64,000 nt of DNA from positions 496,001 to 560,000 of the forward strand of contig JAJNNC010000001.1 in assembly GCA_021730635.1 (NCBI GenBank), in the 5' to 3' direction. This document shows, piece by piece, positions 27,773 through 36,161 of the stretch. The translations under genes were made by a program, and so were the position numbers. Every line of letters begins with the position of its first letter. Within the stretch, counting starts at the first letter, position 1. The stretch is from Catalimonadaceae bacterium JC749 (lineage in GTDB: Bacteria; Bacteroidota; Bacteroidia; Cytophagales; Cyclobacteriaceae). The notes under the pieces were generated by a model. The model was not told the origin of the DNA and made no database searches. It saw only the letters and a program-made list of their open reading frames with translations.

Positions 27773-28522
27773 CTACAACCTATCCAACAGGCTCAAAAAC
27801 TCCTCCTTCCTGCGACGGGAGATATCTACATGGTAATGATCTGTCAGGATCACATAGCCGCCTTCTCCCTTTACATACTTCTGAATGTGCTTCATATTGA
27901 TCAGGTAAGAATGATGTACACGGCAAAAGCCGGAAGCAGCCAGCAGGCTCTCAAAGTCTTTCAGGTTTCTGGAGATAAGGGTGCTTTGTTTATTTGTGAG
28001 AAATAACGTGGTGTAATTGCCATCAGCCTGGCAGTAAATAATATGGTCTGTATTGAAAAATTCAATCCCTTCAAAGGTGGGAACCGCCAGTCTTTCAATT
28101 TTTCTGGCTCTGTACTGAATGTTATTCAGTACCGACTGATACTGGTAGGCACTGTTTTTCTGCTGCAAACGGTTCTTCACTTTGCCGATAGCATGCATCA
28201 GATCATCCACGTCTACCGGCTTCAACAGATAATCCAGGGCACTGAACCTGATCGCCTTAATGGCGTATTGATCGTGTGCCGTCACGAAGATTACCTCGAA
28301 AGTGACCGGTGACAAGCGTTGCAGCAAGTCAAAGCCAGACATATGGGGCATCTGCACATCCAGAAATACCAGATCAGGTTTCAGGTGTTGAATGGCCGCC
28401 AATCCTTGTTCTGGCGTTTCATAAATGCCTGCGAGTGACACTTCCGGGCAAAATTTCTCTATGGCTATTCTCAGCGCTTCCCGTCCGTCGGCCTCGTCGT
28501 CGATGATGAGTGTACTGATCAT
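27773..28522 (-). CDS. LytTR-family response regulator
   Basis: These 249 residues have a receiver domain with DDE at 8-10, phospho-acceptor D55 in LVFLDVQMP, and a KP motif in YLLKPVD. A LytTR DNA-binding domain follows from about residue 150 (GIEFFNTDHIIYCQADGNYTTLFL; LISRNLKDFESLL; FCRVHHSYLINMKHI). It is translated right after its kinase (3 bp gap) and diverges from the permease operon at 30937. LytTR proteins bind pairs of short direct repeats; whether it acts on the neighbouring permease promoter is not shown. Confidence 0.92.
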   Translation of the reverse strand: MISTLIIDDEADGREALRIAIEKFCPEVSLAGIYETPEQGLAAIQHLKPDLVFLDVQMPHMSGFDLLQRLSPVTFEVIFVTAHDQYAIKAIRFSALDYLLKPVDVDDLMHAIGKVKNRLQQKNSAYQYQSVLNNIQYRARKIERLAVPTFEGIEFFNTDHIIYCQADGNYTTLFLTNKQSTLISRNLKDFESLLAASGFCRVHHSYLINMKHIQKYVKGEGGYVILTDHYHVDISRRRKEEFLSLLDRL

Positions 28523-28525
28523 GTT

Positions 28526-30532
28526 TTATGCAATAGGAACCATAATGTCTACCCGCGTCCCTAACACCTGATTCAGAGAGTCTTTCAGATCTGTAATCCG
28601 GATCAGCTGTTCTAATCGCTCTTTACTGAGCAAGCGCAGGCGCTCCTCTGTAATCTTCATACCCAAAGATTTTTGTTTCGACACCGACTTTTCCTGAAGC
28701 CCCTGTGCTTTTTCTCTGCCTATCCCATTGTCCTCAATACTGCATAGCAGTCGGTCTTCTTCTTCCCTGACAGCAATGGTGATCATGCCTGTATCTTCTT
28801 TGTGCATCAGTCCGTGCCAGATGGCATTTTCCACAAAGGGTTGTAAGACCATAGCCGGGAGGTAGGTGTTTTCTCTTTCAATAGACTCATCTACCAGAAT
28901 TTGATAGTGAATCTTCCCTTTAAAACGCAAAGCTTCCAATTGAATGTAAGCCTCCAGCATGTACAGCTCACTTTCCAGCGATACCCGGGTGACCTCTGTG
29001 TTTTCCAGGATCAGACGTACCAGTTTGGAGAATTTGGTCAGATACAAAGAGGCACAGTCGGTTTCCCCTTGCAGAATCATCCGGTTAATAGAATTCATAC
29101 AGTTGAAAAGAAAGTGAGGATTGATCTGTGCCCGCAGGGCTTTCATTTCCAGCTCACTCAGTTGCTGTTTGAAATGAGCTTCTTTGATTTCTTCGTTTTT
29201 GACAGCCAGCAGCCTTTGATGCTGTAACCGCTGTCGGGAGATATAGATCAATAACAGAGTCAGCATGCTCACGAGTATTAAGCCTGCCAAAGAGGTTCTT
29301 TTCAGGGTCGCCTGACGCTCCACTTCCTTTTGCTGGATTTCCTTTTCTTTGGCTAACAAGGTGATCTGCTTGTCCTTCTCGGCCGTTTCATATTTGGCTT
29401 GAAGCTCATTGATTTGTGCTGCAGTTTTTTCATTAAAAATGCTATCCTTCATCTGATGCGACAACTCATTAAAATGATATGCTTTCTCAAAATCTTTTCT
29501 TACCACAGATAATTCTGAAAGATCTTTGTACAATTCACTCAGCAAATCTTTGGACCGTATTTCTTCGGCCAGGACTAATCCTTCATGTAGAAAAAGGGCA
29601 GCTTGTTGAGGGTTATTTAATTTCAGGTAGCTACGACCTACATTATCCAATGTAATGGCAAGCGATCTTTTTTGAGCTAATTTTCTACGAATAGCTAGGG
29701 CTTGTAAATGGTAAAATAGGGCTTTCTCCCATTGCTCCAATTTTTCATGCAAGTTACCTAAATTACTCAATACCATAGACTTCTCAGATGTATGGCCTAA
29801 TGTTTGAATAAGGTCAAGGGCTTGTTCATAATATTGCAGGGCCGTATCATAACTTTCATTAGAAGCATAGGCATTCCCTAAATTCTGAAGCCCCATGGCA
29901 TAATCTTTCTTTAAGTCTAACTTTTTATAGATTTCATTGGCCTGCTTATAGGAAGCAATAGCATTTTTATATTTGCCTGTTTTTCTGTAGATATTACCGA
30001 TACTATTGGTTGTATTTGCCAAACCATGTAGATCATTTTCTATCTCATAGATTCTAACCAACCGGTAGTAAAAAGCCAGGCTCTTTTCATAATCTCCTAA
30101 ATTGCTGTAAGCTTTGCCCAATCCAAACAAGGCTTTTCCTACACGAGTAGAGTCTCCCAACTTAGTGCAAAAATCTTGATAAAAATGAAAGTGATGTACT
30201 GCTTCATGATAGTTTCCTTCATCTAGATCTATCATCCCGTAATAGTAGTGCGAAAGAAAAAGACCTCCTTCAAAAGTCAACTTCTCAGATAATTGCTTTA
30301 CACTATCGGCATACTGCCTGGCTAACTCGTTATTTAAACGGGAGAGGGTATACAGATAACAAACCTGGCCATATACCCTCACCTTGGCTGTATCCTCCGG
30401 CAATGTTTTTAGCATATGGATTAGGCTGTCCAGTTCAGTTTGTAACTGTGCACATACCGGGGCGGTAGCCCCATTCCATAGGATGATCATCCATCCTATC
30501 AGCAAGAGGTGCTTTCTTCTCATATTCATCAT
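28526..30532 (-). CDS. TPR-containing LytS-type histidine kinase
   Basis: These 668 residues begin with a signal-anchor (about 10-30). About seven tetratricopeptide repeats follow in the periplasmic part (for example GNAYASNESYDTALQYYEQAL and the preceding unit), then a helix at about 413-433 (SLAGLILVSMLTLLLIYIS). The His_kinase (PF06580) domain shows INPHFLFNCMNSINRMI, and the ATPase domain shows MVLQPFVENAIWHGL and DNGIGREKAQG. This architecture, with its LytTR partner downstream, is widespread in Cytophagales. What the repeats sense is unknown. Confidence 0.9.
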   Translation of the reverse strand: MMNMRRKHLLLIGWMIILWNGATAPVCAQLQTELDSLIHMLKTLPEDTAKVRVYGQVCYLYTLSRLNNELARQYADSVKQLSEKLTFEGGLFLSHYYYGMIDLDEGNYHEAVHHFHFYQDFCTKLGDSTRVGKALFGLGKAYSNLGDYEKSLAFYYRLVRIYEIENDLHGLANTTNSIGNIYRKTGKYKNAIASYKQANEIYKKLDLKKDYAMGLQNLGNAYASNESYDTALQYYEQALDLIQTLGHTSEKSMVLSNLGNLHEKLEQWEKALFYHLQALAIRRKLAQKRSLAITLDNVGRSYLKLNNPQQAALFLHEGLVLAEEIRSKDLLSELYKDLSELSVVRKDFEKAYHFNELSHQMKDSIFNEKTAAQINELQAKYETAEKDKQITLLAKEKEIQQKEVERQATLKRTSLAGLILVSMLTLLLIYISRQRLQHQRLLAVKNEEIKEAHFKQQLSELEMKALRAQINPHFLFNCMNSINRMILQGETDCASLYLTKFSKLVRLILENTEVTRVSLESELYMLEAYIQLEALRFKGKIHYQILVDESIERENTYLPAMVLQPFVENAIWHGLMHKEDTGMITIAVREEEDRLLCSIEDNGIGREKAQGLQEKSVSKQKSLGMKITEERLRLLSKERLEQLIRITDLKDSLNQVLGTRVDIMVPIA

Positions 30533-30785
30533 GGGTGAAACGCCTGATAACTATCGCTTTATTAGTAAATCTACAAACCCAATTTGTAATGTTACCTGCA
30601 CAGTCTCTCTGACTTCTCCTAAGTTAACAAGAGATAAATCGCTGAACAAGCATTTTCACAGTCTGATTGTAAAGATCATTTTATTGTATTTTTGGAAGAT
30701 TTCTGTATAGAATACATAAGTATTCAGCTGCCAACACATAGGTCAAAAAGTTGGAAAACTCCTGCAACCCAAAAACCCTGAATAA

Positions 30786-30891
30786 TGTCCGATTACGAAC
30801 ATTTCTGCCCGCTAACGAACAGAAATTCATCATGGGTATTTTTGTAAATCGCTCATTGACAAGTGTTTAATACCTAGCATATTAATTGAAG
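30786..30891 (+). promoter_or_regulatory. Paired palindromes and -24/-12-like promoter before the 30937 permease operon
   Basis: TGTCCG-ATTA-CGAACA at 30786-30801 and TGCCCG-CTAA-CGAACA at 30806-30821 start 20 bp apart. TAGCAT-ATTAA-TTGAA at 30875-30890 matches the promoter pattern of the other loci except for one G-to-A change in the -24 half. The predicted start site lies about 35 nt before the ATG at 30937. The LytTR two-component genes diverge from here. Confidence 0.72.
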
Positions 30892-30936
30892 AAGAGATTT
30901 TCAACGTCATTGACCAGTTTTTTTATCTTCTCTGTT

Positions 30937-33354
30937 ATGTTTAAAAACTATCTCACCATTGCTTTGCGTAACCTGTGGAAGTATAAGCAGATTACTTTTA
31001 TCAATATTTTTGGTTTGGCCGTAGGCATGACTGCCTGTATTCTCATCCTGCTTTTTGTGCAGCATGAACTGAGCTACGACCGCTATCATGAAAAGGCAGA
31101 CCGGATTTACCGTGTCTCCCGGGAGTGGCGCAATGAGGATGGCACCACTAACCTGCATCTGGGTCATGCAGCTCCTCCTTTTGCCCCATTGCTGGAGAAT
31201 GATTTTCCCGGCGTCGTCTTACAGGCTGTCCGCCTGATCGATGATAGTCCGTTGATTACCTACGAGGAGGGCAACAAACAGATTGTAGAGGAGGATTTCT
31301 TTTTTGCCGACCCTGATATCTTCCAGGTCTTTACCTTTCCGATGCTTCAGGGAGACCCGAAAACGGCCTTGCAGGAACCTAATACGGTGGTGTTGACAGA
31401 AAGTACCGCTAGAAAATACTTTGGTGAAGAGAACCCCCTGGGAAAAACACTGAACTACAACAACTCCGTAGATATGAAGGTGACCGGGGTGGTGGAAGAC
31501 GTGCCTTCCAACTCCCATTTTCATTTCGGCATGCTGGCTTCTTTTACCATGGTAGAAAATTTCTTTGGTATAGACAACCTGATGTCCAACTGGGGGAACA
31601 ATTCCTTTTCTACCTTTTTGCTGTTACCCGAGGGGTATGATCCTGAGGATCTGCAGGCGCAAATCCCAGGTTTTCTGGATAAACACCTGGGCGAATACCA
31701 GGGCATTCCGGCCTCACGGTTTAATTTTCTGCACCTCTGGCCACTCACTGATATTCATTTGCACTCTCATCTGGATTCTGAAATTGAACCCAATGGAGAT
31801 ATTGCCTATGTGTACATTTATACCATCATTGCCTTGTTTATCCTGGGTATCGCCTGTATCAATTTCATGAATCTTTCTACGGCACGGGCAAGCAGAAGAG
31901 CCAAAGAAGTGGGCGTACGGAAAGTAATGGGTGCCCTACGCACTACCCTGATCAAGCAGTTTGTCTCTGAGTCTATGGTTATCGCTGTCTTTTCACTTCT
32001 GTTAGCAGTATTGTTAACCACACTGTTTCTCCCCTATTTCAATAATTTCCTGGGTAAAATGCTTTCCCTGAATGTGGCCGAAAACTTCTTTGTCTTGCTA
32101 TTGCTGGTAGGTATTGTGATGGTGGTAGGGCTGGTAGCAGGAAGCTATCCGGCTTTCTTCTTGTCTGCTTTCCAACCAGCCAGCATCTTACGGGGCGGGG
32201 GACATCCGAAAGGCAAACATACCCACTTACGGGCCGGACTGGTCGTGTTGCAGTTTACCATTGCCACTGCCCTGGTAGTAGGTGTCATCACCATAGAAAA
32301 ACAGTTGGATTATGTGAAAAGTAAACCGCTGGGTTTTAACAAGGAAAACCTGGTAGCCTTACCCGCTAACCAGGAAATTTATAATCAGTTTGAGTTAATC
32401 AAAGCACAGCTGATAGAACAACCGGGTATTTCAGACGTCACCCTCTCGAGCCGTATACCCTCCGGCAGGTTGCTGGATTCTCAGGATGCCCAGGCCGAGG
32501 TAGACGGACAGATGAAAGATGTAAATTTCCGCATTGCCGATGTGCACGTAGACCACGACTTTTTAAACTCTTTACAAAGTACCTTTGTAGCAGGCAGGAA
32601 CTTTGACTTCGAGCGTGTCAGTGATTCTACGGAAGCTTTTATCATTAATGAGGCCACGGTGAAAGCCATTGGCTGGCCTTCCGCAGAAGAGGCGGTAGGA
32701 AAAGAATTTCACTATGGCGACCGGCAGGGCTATATCATTGGAGTAGTGCAGGACTTTCACTTTGAATCTTTACACCAGCCTATTGCTCCCATTGTTTTTA
32801 TGGTCACTGGAGGCAGATTCAACAATGTAATCGTACGCATCAAGGAAGGAGCTATGGAGCAAACCCTGGATTATCTGAAAGAGCGCTGGGCTTACTTACA
32901 ACCTGGTTATCCTTTCACTTATTTTACCATCCATGACCGTTTTGATCAGCAATATACGTCGGAAGATAAACTGAGCAAGGTGGTACAATACTTTTCGATG
33001 TTAGCCATTATCATTGCCGCTTTAGGGTTGGTCGGACTAGCCTCTTATACAGCCGAGCTGCGCTTTAAAGAGATTGGTATCCGCAAAGTGTTGGGGGCTT
33101 CGGTGGGGCAAATTTTGTTGCTGCTTACCAGAAGCTTTACCTGGCTGGTGCTGCTGGCTTTTCTGATCGCCTGTCCGCTCGCCTGGTACCTGATGCAGCA
33201 GTGGCTGGACACTTTTGCCTATCATGATACGCTTCACTGGTGGGCATTCCTGGCGGCCGGCGCCTTCTCTATCCTCATTGCCTGGGTCACAGTAGGGTCT
33301 CAAACTATACGAGCTGCTGCCAGCAATCCGGTAGAATCATTGAGAAGTGAATAA
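30937..33354 (+). CDS. FtsX/MacB-type permease (array member 2, first of a three-gene operon)
   Basis: The start is set at 30937 (MFKNYLTIALRNLWKYK), aligned with all paralogues; a GTG/TTG further up would only add a leader that overlaps the predicted transcription start. The product has about 805 residues with two FtsX helix sets (SRRAKEVGVRKVMGA and RFKEIGIRKVLGA) and the tail NPVESLRSE. The two periplasmic domains differ markedly from those of array member 1, which suggests different ligands or partners. The next permease follows after a 188-bp gap filled by an inverted-repeat element, with no new palindrome pair, so transcription probably continues into it. Confidence 0.9.
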   Translation: MFKNYLTIALRNLWKYKQITFINIFGLAVGMTACILILLFVQHELSYDRYHEKADRIYRVSREWRNEDGTTNLHLGHAAPPFAPLLENDFPGVVLQAVRLIDDSPLITYEEGNKQIVEEDFFFADPDIFQVFTFPMLQGDPKTALQEPNTVVLTESTARKYFGEENPLGKTLNYNNSVDMKVTGVVEDVPSNSHFHFGMLASFTMVENFFGIDNLMSNWGNNSFSTFLLLPEGYDPEDLQAQIPGFLDKHLGEYQGIPASRFNFLHLWPLTDIHLHSHLDSEIEPNGDIAYVYIYTIIALFILGIACINFMNLSTARASRRAKEVGVRKVMGALRTTLIKQFVSESMVIAVFSLLLAVLLTTLFLPYFNNFLGKMLSLNVAENFFVLLLLVGIVMVVGLVAGSYPAFFLSAFQPASILRGGGHPKGKHTHLRAGLVVLQFTIATALVVGVITIEKQLDYVKSKPLGFNKENLVALPANQEIYNQFELIKAQLIEQPGISDVTLSSRIPSGRLLDSQDAQAEVDGQMKDVNFRIADVHVDHDFLNSLQSTFVAGRNFDFERVSDSTEAFIINEATVKAIGWPSAEEAVGKEFHYGDRQGYIIGVVQDFHFESLHQPIAPIVFMVTGGRFNNVIVRIKEGAMEQTLDYLKERWAYLQPGYPFTYFTIHDRFDQQYTSEDKLSKVVQYFSMLAIIIAALGLVGLASYTAELRFKEIGIRKVLGASVGQILLLLTRSFTWLVLLAFLIACPLAWYLMQQWLDTFAYHDTLHWWAFLAAGAFSILIAWVTVGSQTIRAAASNPVESLRSE

Positions 33355-33360
33355 ACTAGT

Positions 33361-33516
33361 AGGGTACACGGTGGAACGATAACACGGTGTACGGTAGAAG
33401 GGTATACGGTATAGGGTATGGGTGTAAGATCTACGATCACCATTTACCCTTATACCTTTTACCGTGTTACCGTTCACCGTACTACCGTGTACCGTTTTAC
33501 CCTTCCACCGTAACAC
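33361..33516. repeat. Heptad-unit inverted-repeat element 1 (NNACGGT / ACCGTNN)
   Basis: The left arm (about 33361-33420) is made of 7-8 nt units ending ACGGT or AGGGT (ACACGGT, GTACGGT, ATACGGT, ATAGGGT). The right arm (about 33444-33516) is made of complementary units beginning ACCGT or ACCCT. The spacer includes ATCTACGATCACCATTT, identical to element 2. Transcribed, it would fold into an imperfect hairpin with arms of 60 or more nt, in the gap between two permease cistrons. Confidence 0.85.
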
Positions 33517-33542
33517 TGTAAACCATACTACTGTGTAAAAAC

Positions 33543-35984
33543 ATGCTAAAAAACTACCTGATCATCGCTACACGCAGCCTGATGCGGCAAAAGCTACTCA
33601 CCTTGATCAATATACTGGGCCTGGCCATGGGATTATCCTGCTGCCTGCTGATCCTTCTGTATGTATCTCACGAGGTAAGTTATGACAAATTTCATACCCG
33701 TGGTGACCGTATCTACCGGGTCAACTGGGCCAGCAACCTCAGTGGAGAAAGCCGCCCATCTGCCACCACCTCTATCCCCCCGGCAGAAGCAATTATCCAC
33801 GACTTGCCCTCAGTAGAAGCCGTCGCCAGAATGTATAACAGGAGTGGTAGTGTAGAAGCGGAAAAAGAAGTAAAATTTCAGGAACAACAGGTTTATTTTA
33901 CAGACAGCACATTCTTCCGGATCTTTTCTCTACAATTTCTTTCGGGAAATCCTGCGCTTGCGCTGACCTACCCAAACGCTGTTGTGATCACGGATGAAAT
34001 GGCTCGAAAGTACTTTGGGCATACAGATGTTCTCGGCAAATCATTGTGGTATGAAAACAATACTTCTTTAAAGATCACAGGCGTTATAGAGAAGCTGCCG
34101 TCTCATTCTGACCTTACCTTTGATTTTCTTATTTCTTTTGAAACTTTGTTTCTGGTAGAAAACAAAGAAATTGCCGATTACCTGAAGTCCGACTGGCTGT
34201 ACAATCCTGTCTATACTTTTGTATTGCTCCCACCGGGTCAGGCACCGACTGAAGTAGAAAAAGGATTAGCAACCCTGCTAGAAAAATATGCCGACGAAAG
34301 AGTTAAACAACATATCTCGCTCTCTTTACAACCTTTGCATGAAATACATCTCTATGCGGAAGGGATAGAGGGAAATCCCAGTACCAGTAGCATTACCTAT
34401 ATCTATATTTTTGTGGCTATTGCCCTGATCACCTTGCTGATTGCTGGTGTCAATTTTATTAATCTGGCTATAGCGTATTCCTTAAAGCGGGCCCGGGAAG
34501 TAGGGTTGCGAAAAGTATTGGGTGCCCGGCCTATTCAATTAATCGTACAATTTTTAGGAGAATCCGTATTGGTATGCATTCTAGCTTTTCTGCTGGCTTT
34601 TTTCCTGACACAGCAGTTTCTTCCTCTGCTTAATGATATTACAGGAAAACAATTGACACTCAGCCTGGCCAATAATCTGTATGTACTGTTCGCTTGCGTT
34701 GCCTTGTTTGTGACAACCAGTCTGCTGGCCAGTGCTTATCCGGCCTTTGTCATCTCCCGCTTCGAGCCTGCTATGGCACTGAAAGAAAAGGTAGGGGGTG
34801 TAGGGCAGGGACGTTTACTACGTAAAATTTTAGTAATCACTCAATTTTCTGCTTCCTTTGTTCTGATGGTGGGTGCCTTCGTCATTTATGAGCAACTCCA
34901 GTATCTTCGGAATAAGCCTCTGGGTTTCCAGAAAGAACAAATTCTGGTCGTACCCATTTTCGGAAGCAACGCTTCCAGTATTAGCCATGCCGTGGATGGC
35001 CCGCTGAGAAACAGAATGAATGCCTTTGAAGAAGCTTTGCTACACAACAGTCATATCGGGGCTGTCACGGCGGCTTCTTCCATGCCGGGCGCTGGTTTTG
35101 TGAGAGGACTGATGATTCCGGAAGGATTTTCAGAGCAGGATAACCTTTTCGTACCCTGGGTGTCTGTAGATTATGATTTCATTGCTACCCTGCAAATTCC
35201 TTTGGTAGCAGGACGCGATTTTTCTAAAGATACAGGCACAGATCACCTGCAGGCTTTTATTATTAATGAATCGGCCGTTCGTATGTTTGGATGGAAAAAT
35301 GCACAGGATGCGCTGGGCCGGTCTATCATTCGAGGCGACCAGCAGAATGGGAAGCAGGGGCAGGTAATAGGCGTTATTCAGGATTATCATTTCAACACTT
35401 TGACACAACCTCTAGAGCCGCTCGTATTAGATGTGAATGCCGGAAGATTCACGGAATTTGCAGTGCGTCTACAACCTGACCATATGCCCGAAACGATAGC
35501 CCATATTGAGAAGCAATGGAATGCGGCTTTTCCAGAACGGGTGTTTGAATATAGTTTTCTGGATGATAATATTGATGCCCTTTATGACACTCAGGAAGAT
35601 TTGAATAAAACCATTGGATATTTTGCCGGGCTAGCCATTCTCATTTCCTGCCTGGGTCTTTTTGGTCTGACTTCCCTGTTTGCCGTTCAGCGTACTAAAG
35701 AAATTGGAATCCGTAAGGTGCTGGGTGCCACAGTACAAAGTATTGTACTGCTGCTTTCGAAAGAGCTTCTATGGCTGGTGGGTGTAGCCCTCCTGATAGG
35801 AACCCCTTTTGCCTTTTATGCCACCTACTGGTGGCTTCAGGATTTTGCTTACAAAATCGAGATAGGCTGGTGGCTATTTTTTGAAGCTGGTCTTTTTGCT
35901 GTATTTCTGGCGTGGTTAACCATCAGCTATCAGACCATTAAGGCAGCATTGATCAATCCGGTAGACAGTTTAAGAAATGAATGA
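33543..35984 (+). CDS. FtsX/MacB-type permease (array member 3)
   Basis: These 813 residues begin MLKNYLIIATRSLMRQK. The first helix set carries LKRAREVGLRKVLGARPIQL and the last TKEIGIRKVLGATVQ; the tail is NPVDSLRNE. The protein has the usual duplicated layout, with no obvious loss. The periplasmic half after the first helix set is longer than in member 4 and includes an unusual SNASSISHAVDGPLRN stretch. There is no palindrome pair upstream; a heptad hairpin element separates it from member 2. It is best read as the second gene of the 30937 operon. Confidence 0.9.
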   Translation: MLKNYLIIATRSLMRQKLLTLINILGLAMGLSCCLLILLYVSHEVSYDKFHTRGDRIYRVNWASNLSGESRPSATTSIPPAEAIIHDLPSVEAVARMYNRSGSVEAEKEVKFQEQQVYFTDSTFFRIFSLQFLSGNPALALTYPNAVVITDEMARKYFGHTDVLGKSLWYENNTSLKITGVIEKLPSHSDLTFDFLISFETLFLVENKEIADYLKSDWLYNPVYTFVLLPPGQAPTEVEKGLATLLEKYADERVKQHISLSLQPLHEIHLYAEGIEGNPSTSSITYIYIFVAIALITLLIAGVNFINLAIAYSLKRAREVGLRKVLGARPIQLIVQFLGESVLVCILAFLLAFFLTQQFLPLLNDITGKQLTLSLANNLYVLFACVALFVTTSLLASAYPAFVISRFEPAMALKEKVGGVGQGRLLRKILVITQFSASFVLMVGAFVIYEQLQYLRNKPLGFQKEQILVVPIFGSNASSISHAVDGPLRNRMNAFEEALLHNSHIGAVTAASSMPGAGFVRGLMIPEGFSEQDNLFVPWVSVDYDFIATLQIPLVAGRDFSKDTGTDHLQAFIINESAVRMFGWKNAQDALGRSIIRGDQQNGKQGQVIGVIQDYHFNTLTQPLEPLVLDVNAGRFTEFAVRLQPDHMPETIAHIEKQWNAAFPERVFEYSFLDDNIDALYDTQEDLNKTIGYFAGLAILISCLGLFGLTSLFAVQRTKEIGIRKVLGATVQSIVLLLSKELLWLVGVALLIGTPFAFYATYWWLQDFAYKIEIGWWLFFEAGLFAVFLAWLTISYQTIKAALINPVDSLRNE

Positions 35985-35992
35985 CGGTGAAC

Positions 35993-36140
35993 CGGTAATA
36001 CGGTAGTACGGTACACGGTGAAAGGGTATAGGGTAATATCTACGATCACCATTTACCCTTATACCGTTTACCTTTTTACCGTACTACCCTATACCGTGTA
36101 CCGTACTACCGTTCTACCATATATCGCACCACCGTGAACC
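35993..36140. repeat. Heptad-unit inverted-repeat element 2
   Basis: The left arm runs GAACCGGT, AATACGGT, AGTACGGT, ACACGGT, GAAAGGGT, ATAGGGT. The spacer is ATCTACGATCACCATTT, shared exactly with element 1 and followed in both by ACCCTTATACC. The right arm runs ACCGTTT, ACCGTACT, ACCCTAT, ACCGTGT, ACCGTACT, ACCGTTCT. It sits in the 177-bp gap between permeases 3 and 4, again without promoter motifs. Confidence 0.85.
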
Positions 36141-36161
36141 GTTTGTATAAATAATAGAAGA

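Noticed and set aside
27773-30821. The LytTR regulator as the protein binding the palindrome pairs
   Set aside because: It diverges from only one of seven loci, and LytTR proteins normally bind short direct repeats rather than 16-bp palindromes. It is kept only as an untested possibility.
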